Source of the DNA: Carposina sasakii
Lineage: Eukaryota; Arthropoda; Insecta; Lepidoptera; Carposinidae
Direction of reading: 5' to 3'
Assembly (NCBI GenBank): GCA_014607495.2
Contig: CP053150.1
Coordinates: 7,770,495 to 7,834,494 of the forward strand
DNA length: 64,000 bases
Notes under the pieces: generated by a model
Database searches by the model: none
Seen by the model: the letters and a program-made list of their open reading frames with translations, nothing else
What the model was told of the DNA's origin: nothing
Made by a program: the position numbers and the translations under genes
Shown here: in pieces, positions 59,897 through 64,000 of the stretch
Position numbering within the stretch: position 1 is the first letter of the stretch
Layout of the letters: each line of letters starts with the position of its first letter

Positions 59897-61374
59897 AAAG
59901 GTAAGTTTGTTTGTTTGTTCCCTTTCCACGCTTTATTTACTCAACCAAACCTTAATTTTTCTTTATGTTTCTACAAAGAGAGTCAACACTGTGTTAGAAC
60001 TGTTTGTTAAGAAAAATCTCTTAAACATAATTAAATTCGCGTAACCACGTAACCTATAAAATGACCTTTAACTCACCTCGGGTTAGACAAAGTTATAATG
60101 CCCCGGCAATATGTCAGAGTGTTGTCAGAATCTGAAGTAATTTGCAAAGCAGCTCGTCGCGGGCTTCCTCCGCAAAGAATTATGGACATTAGCATAACAA
60201 AGTGGCGCGGTGCGTGGCCCCTGGAACTTCATTTACGTGTTTTTAACTTTAACTTGCTATAAAATACTCGGAGAAACAAAACATGTTTGGAATTAGAAAT
60301 AAATGGGGGCGCAGAGTGTCGACGGATTTGTACGTTTAACATTTGTAACACACTTTTTTAGGTGAACATTAGTTTATTGGGTGTGTCAAGGTGATAATAT
60401 TATAGAGCCAATCTTCTATAATGTCGCAACTTGTAATATCAAAACGAGTAGTTCATTTTCAAAACAGGACTGATCATTGAGTAAAAAAAGATTTTTCATC
60501 AAAATTAAAAACAGTTTTTTCATTTATTTGCTGAGCATACCTCTATCCGTAGCACGCGACGTAGTCCCGTAGCATTCGTAGCACGAGCCTCGGTCAGTCG
60601 CGTACCAATTACACTAATGGAATTTATTTCATTTCCCATGCCCTCGTACACCGATTGCACTCTAACTGCACTTAGTTTAAGAACTAAGGTCGAATATTCC
60701 GAAGTTAGAAAACAACTTTCCCATCTCTCACGATTCCCGTCTCGTACTTTCGTTTCGATTAGAATCGAACGGAGTTTGTTGACAATACTCGTGGACGACG
60801 CTAATCAAAAGTTAGAGAGATATATTTTTCTAGGCAAAAATATTTAAAAATACTTACACCCACGTCTAGTTTTAGCTCAAGGGTTATTCAATTGAATCAT
60901 CTAATAAACTTTTGCTACCTATTAGTACTCACAACCACACTATGGGAATAAATATTTCATTACTTGCCTGCTACCACAAACTTTGAAACCCTACATGAGT
61001 AATTTGGATGTGGGTGTAATATCATTTTTGGTACTCATAAAACGTAAGCAGAGAAGGCAGGATGTGGATATTATGAACATAATATATTATAAAAGACAAC
61101 CTAAATTTTACTACACCTAAATCATTCTGTACATGAACACAATATTGTCTTAGGGCTGAGTTGGGAAAGCACAGAACCATGAAGGAATGACGGAGAGGAG
61201 GACTAAGAGGATTCGACTAATACCTAAGAACCCAAAGTTAACCTCAGATACTCCTGATGCACCCTGCTATTTAACGGACGAGGTTCTGGCGCTTATAGCT
61301 TATAAAACCTATTTAGAATGACACGAAAACATTTCCCATTGGATTCGTTGCCGGTCACTAGATTGTGTTTGTGT
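59897..61374. other. Non-coding stretch with a CGTAGC cluster
   Basis: No exon was recognised. At 60545-60600 ccgtagcacgcgacgtagtc and cgtagcattcgtagcacg form the third CGTAG cluster of the window. Confidence 0.45.
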
Positions 61375-61500
61375 TGAAAAGCGGCGGTAGGCTCACCCCT
61401 TATCATGTGGGATTTAATAGGCTAACTGGTAAAAAGTGGGTGTGTAATTTGCACACTTCTGCCCAACTACTTTTGGGGCTAATAGGCGTGACTATGTATG
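61375..61500 (+). mobile_element. Non-LTR 3' tail with short ATGT ending
   Basis: ggcggtaggctcacccctta, atgtgggatttaataggct, ggtaaaaagtgggtgtg, then ctgcccaactacttttggg and ataggcgtgactatgtatgt. The end is shared with 20125-20212. This order is a familiar lepidopteran repeat; it is 5'-truncated. Confidence 0.65.
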
Positions 61501-64000
61501 TACCTACTCTATGTTTGTTAGTTATGTATGTTCATACAAAATAGAATAGCCGCGCCCTATGTAACGGGCAGAAAGGTTATGGTGGAAGTCAACTCGTTTG
61601 TCTCTACATCGGTGGTCGCAACTCTACCTATACTATCGCTTCTCCACGCACCGATCCCTGCTAATATAGCCGATCGGTAGTCTGAGCGCGTACATGTCAC
61701 GACGCTGGCAATATTGCTCACTTTTGTTCCACTCGCGCGGTTACAGTGACTGGACACATTTTTTACAAGTAAAATTACGTGTGGTAGTGTACATTGAAGT
61801 CTACACTATGATACAAAAATACTACATGTTATTCGTAAAATTATTTCACTACTGATATAACTAATATTTTTTTGGATACTCCTTGATTAAGACAAGCCTC
61901 TTGGTATAGTAGTTTACACAAAATAATGTCTATGATATACGCAACTAACGTTCAATACAATATCTTAAAAAATCATCGCTTACTATTGAACAGTTTATTA
62001 ATGAGAAACATAAACTTAACAACCCATTACGATCAACAAATTCAATACTGCCAACAACTAGCATCAAAACTGACTAACTTCAAAGCTACAACCGCTATCA
62101 CATCCTCGGAGATCTTTTAAAGCACTCTTGGGTTTGCCGACTTTTATCGCAGGAAATCTCTCTGCTCTCTGCATAATTCATGGCTATGGAGTTGAAACCG
62201 AAGTCGTAAAAGAAATCGCTCTATGATTTCATGTCTTCGGCGGGAAAGTTTCAGCTTGTCTTTCTTTTGAATCGATGGCCGCCGCGGGCGCTCTGCGTTA
62301 TCAACGATTGCATTTTGGAAGGGTTCTTTAGTGACTACGAACAAATTTTTATGCAGTTTTATAGACGCTATTTTAAGTAACTTCGTAAGTGTTGTAGGCA
62401 ATGTTATCCAAAGAAAAATATCCGACAAGTGACAGGTTTAATAGTGCTTTTGGAAAGTATTTACAGCCAATTTCTATAACTGATCTTCAGAGACTTTTTG
62501 CATATCTCAGATTTAATCTTCAATTGTTTTCATACAAAATTTCAAATTAGGAATAGAAAAATCCGAGATTCTTTTTTATCTCTCGTATTAAAATTGACCG
62601 TTAGAGATTCACTCGAATACATACGCAAAAAGTTAAAAAGGTGTTATAGACAGGAAGTATAGAAGAATGTTAATTGCTATATTCATGCGAACTTTGCTAT
62701 TATACATCGACCTTCATGTAGTACGAGCAGTAATAAAATAAATCACAATTTAATAAATGTTTTATTTCTCTACAAATATTCGTTTCTACCCAAAAATATA
62801 TACCAACAATTTGATTTCATCCCTCGCTTATAAGGGACTTTAAGGATCGTCGTCGGATCCTAGGGTTGCTGACGACATTGATTATGTAGCGTGGGTACTT
62901 TCAATTTTATGCAAAAAATACTAAGTAATAAAAATATTACAAAGTTATTTGTATCTGAGATATCTGGGTTTAAAATATAAATAAAGTTAAGAATATTAGT
63001 TACATTGAATATGTAGTAGTTTCGTAGTAGTTAGCGCTAGGTAGGTACATATTTTCATAGAAGAAAAGACAGTTTTTTTTTTCTATAAGTGTTTTTTATT
63101 CGAGTCATATTACTTGTAATTTTTATGTATGTATGTAATAACAATAATGATGATGGCATTTTATCGGGCAAATACCCTACTGTAAACACCATTTTAAATT
63201 GAATGCCAAAAATGCACATTCTGTGTACAAGCCGTAGGGGAAATACGGAGAAAATGACATGTATGGACAAAATGACAAGAGTCCCCTTATTTCCAAATTG
63301 GCGGGTTTTAGATACGTCTCCGCGACATTGACAAAACTGTCAGACGTTGAGCGCCATTCTCAGAGTTGCGCCGCAGTAACCAGTTCTAACGTGTTTCTCG
63401 TCTTAAAAAGTTTATTTAACAGATCGTTTACTCCTGTTTTCTGGTGAGTTATTTGTTGTCATTTGTTATTATTTGTATTAAAATCGATGAACTATGATAG
63501 TACCCAGTGATTTCGATTAACTTCATTGCATCTTCATTAGTTATTTGATGGATGGATTTGGTAGCTACCATCATAAACAACATTTGAACTACGAGTTTTG
63601 ATAATTTGTCACATTTTACTTTCATACAAAAATAAATATCCTTTTAATATTACCTCTGAATGTTCTTAAGTCTGTACATAATACTAAGCCGCGCGCGATC
63701 GCGGGCGTCAACCTTTTCGTATACCTACGAATGGAACATAGACTTACAAATGTCACAACAGTACAATAAAAGCTTAGAAAATCATTTTTAATTAATGTAT
63801 TGAGTTATGATAAACCTCGTAGAACAAATGTTTTTGTATATGATTTCAGCTATCTAGTTCTGCGAGGTTATTGATGTTTTAAATTTAACCCTGTATATTT
63901 TATTATAGTTCCTACTTTATTAAAAGACCGTGTTACTGATAGTCAATGAACCTAAGATAACTAAATAAATAAATAAATAAAATAAATAAATGATTGAGAC
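61501..64000. other. Non-coding stretch, no gene recognised
   Basis: Short open frames only. An (aaat)n run at 63961-63992 closes the window. No exon that could donate a phase-1 splice to 16088 was identified. Confidence 0.4.

Overview
This is an AT-rich nuclear window from a lepidopteran (moth or butterfly). Three things point there: a spliced neuronal Ig-superfamily gene with insect exon boundaries, a Ty3/Gypsy retroelement, and many repeats with lepidopteran-type ends (non-LTR tails ending in the reading EAYVQQWT, tRNA-headed SINEs, TA-target MITEs, and repeats carrying the 'cgcgacttcgtccgcgtgg' type motif). The species cannot be fixed from the sequence.

Host coding content is small. On the minus strand two exons of one DIP/lachesin-like gene (Dpr-interacting-protein family) are visible: 15985-16088 (start of Ig1) and 252-459 (rest of Ig1). 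They splice in phase across a 15.5-kb intron. The signal-peptide exon lies upstream and was not found. Ig2, Ig3 and the membrane anchor should lie beyond base 1. Nearly all other DNA is therefore intron, or 5' intron/intergenic DNA, of this locus.

The main mobile element is a nearly intact Ty3/Gypsy retrotransposon (10114-15952, minus strand, mdg3/Micropia-like). It has 562/563-bp LTRs differing by four substitutions and one indel, a TATA target duplication, a tRNA-Leu-type primer-binding site, and one gag-pol frame broken only by a single TGA. It sits 32 bp past the 5' splice site of the Ig1 exon, in the same orientation as the gene. Its gag start codon lies inside the LTR, and a 48-bp tandem array lies between pol and the 3' LTR.

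The remaining DNA holds a decayed two-exon THAP-domain relic (757-1079, plus strand), three MITE families (including a MITE inside a MITE inside an older repeat at 21.7-22.5 kb), two SINE families, several 5'-truncated non-LTR tails (two back to back with abutting target duplications near 25.0-25.2 kb), microsatellites, and long stretches (25.2-37.2, 43.2-46.1, 52.9-59.6 and 61.5-64.0 kb) in which no gene was recognised. I found no CRISPR array, no rRNA and no credible functional tRNA gene. I do not see a clear new multi-gene system; the most notable items are the retroelement's architecture and position, the THAP relic and the nested insertions.
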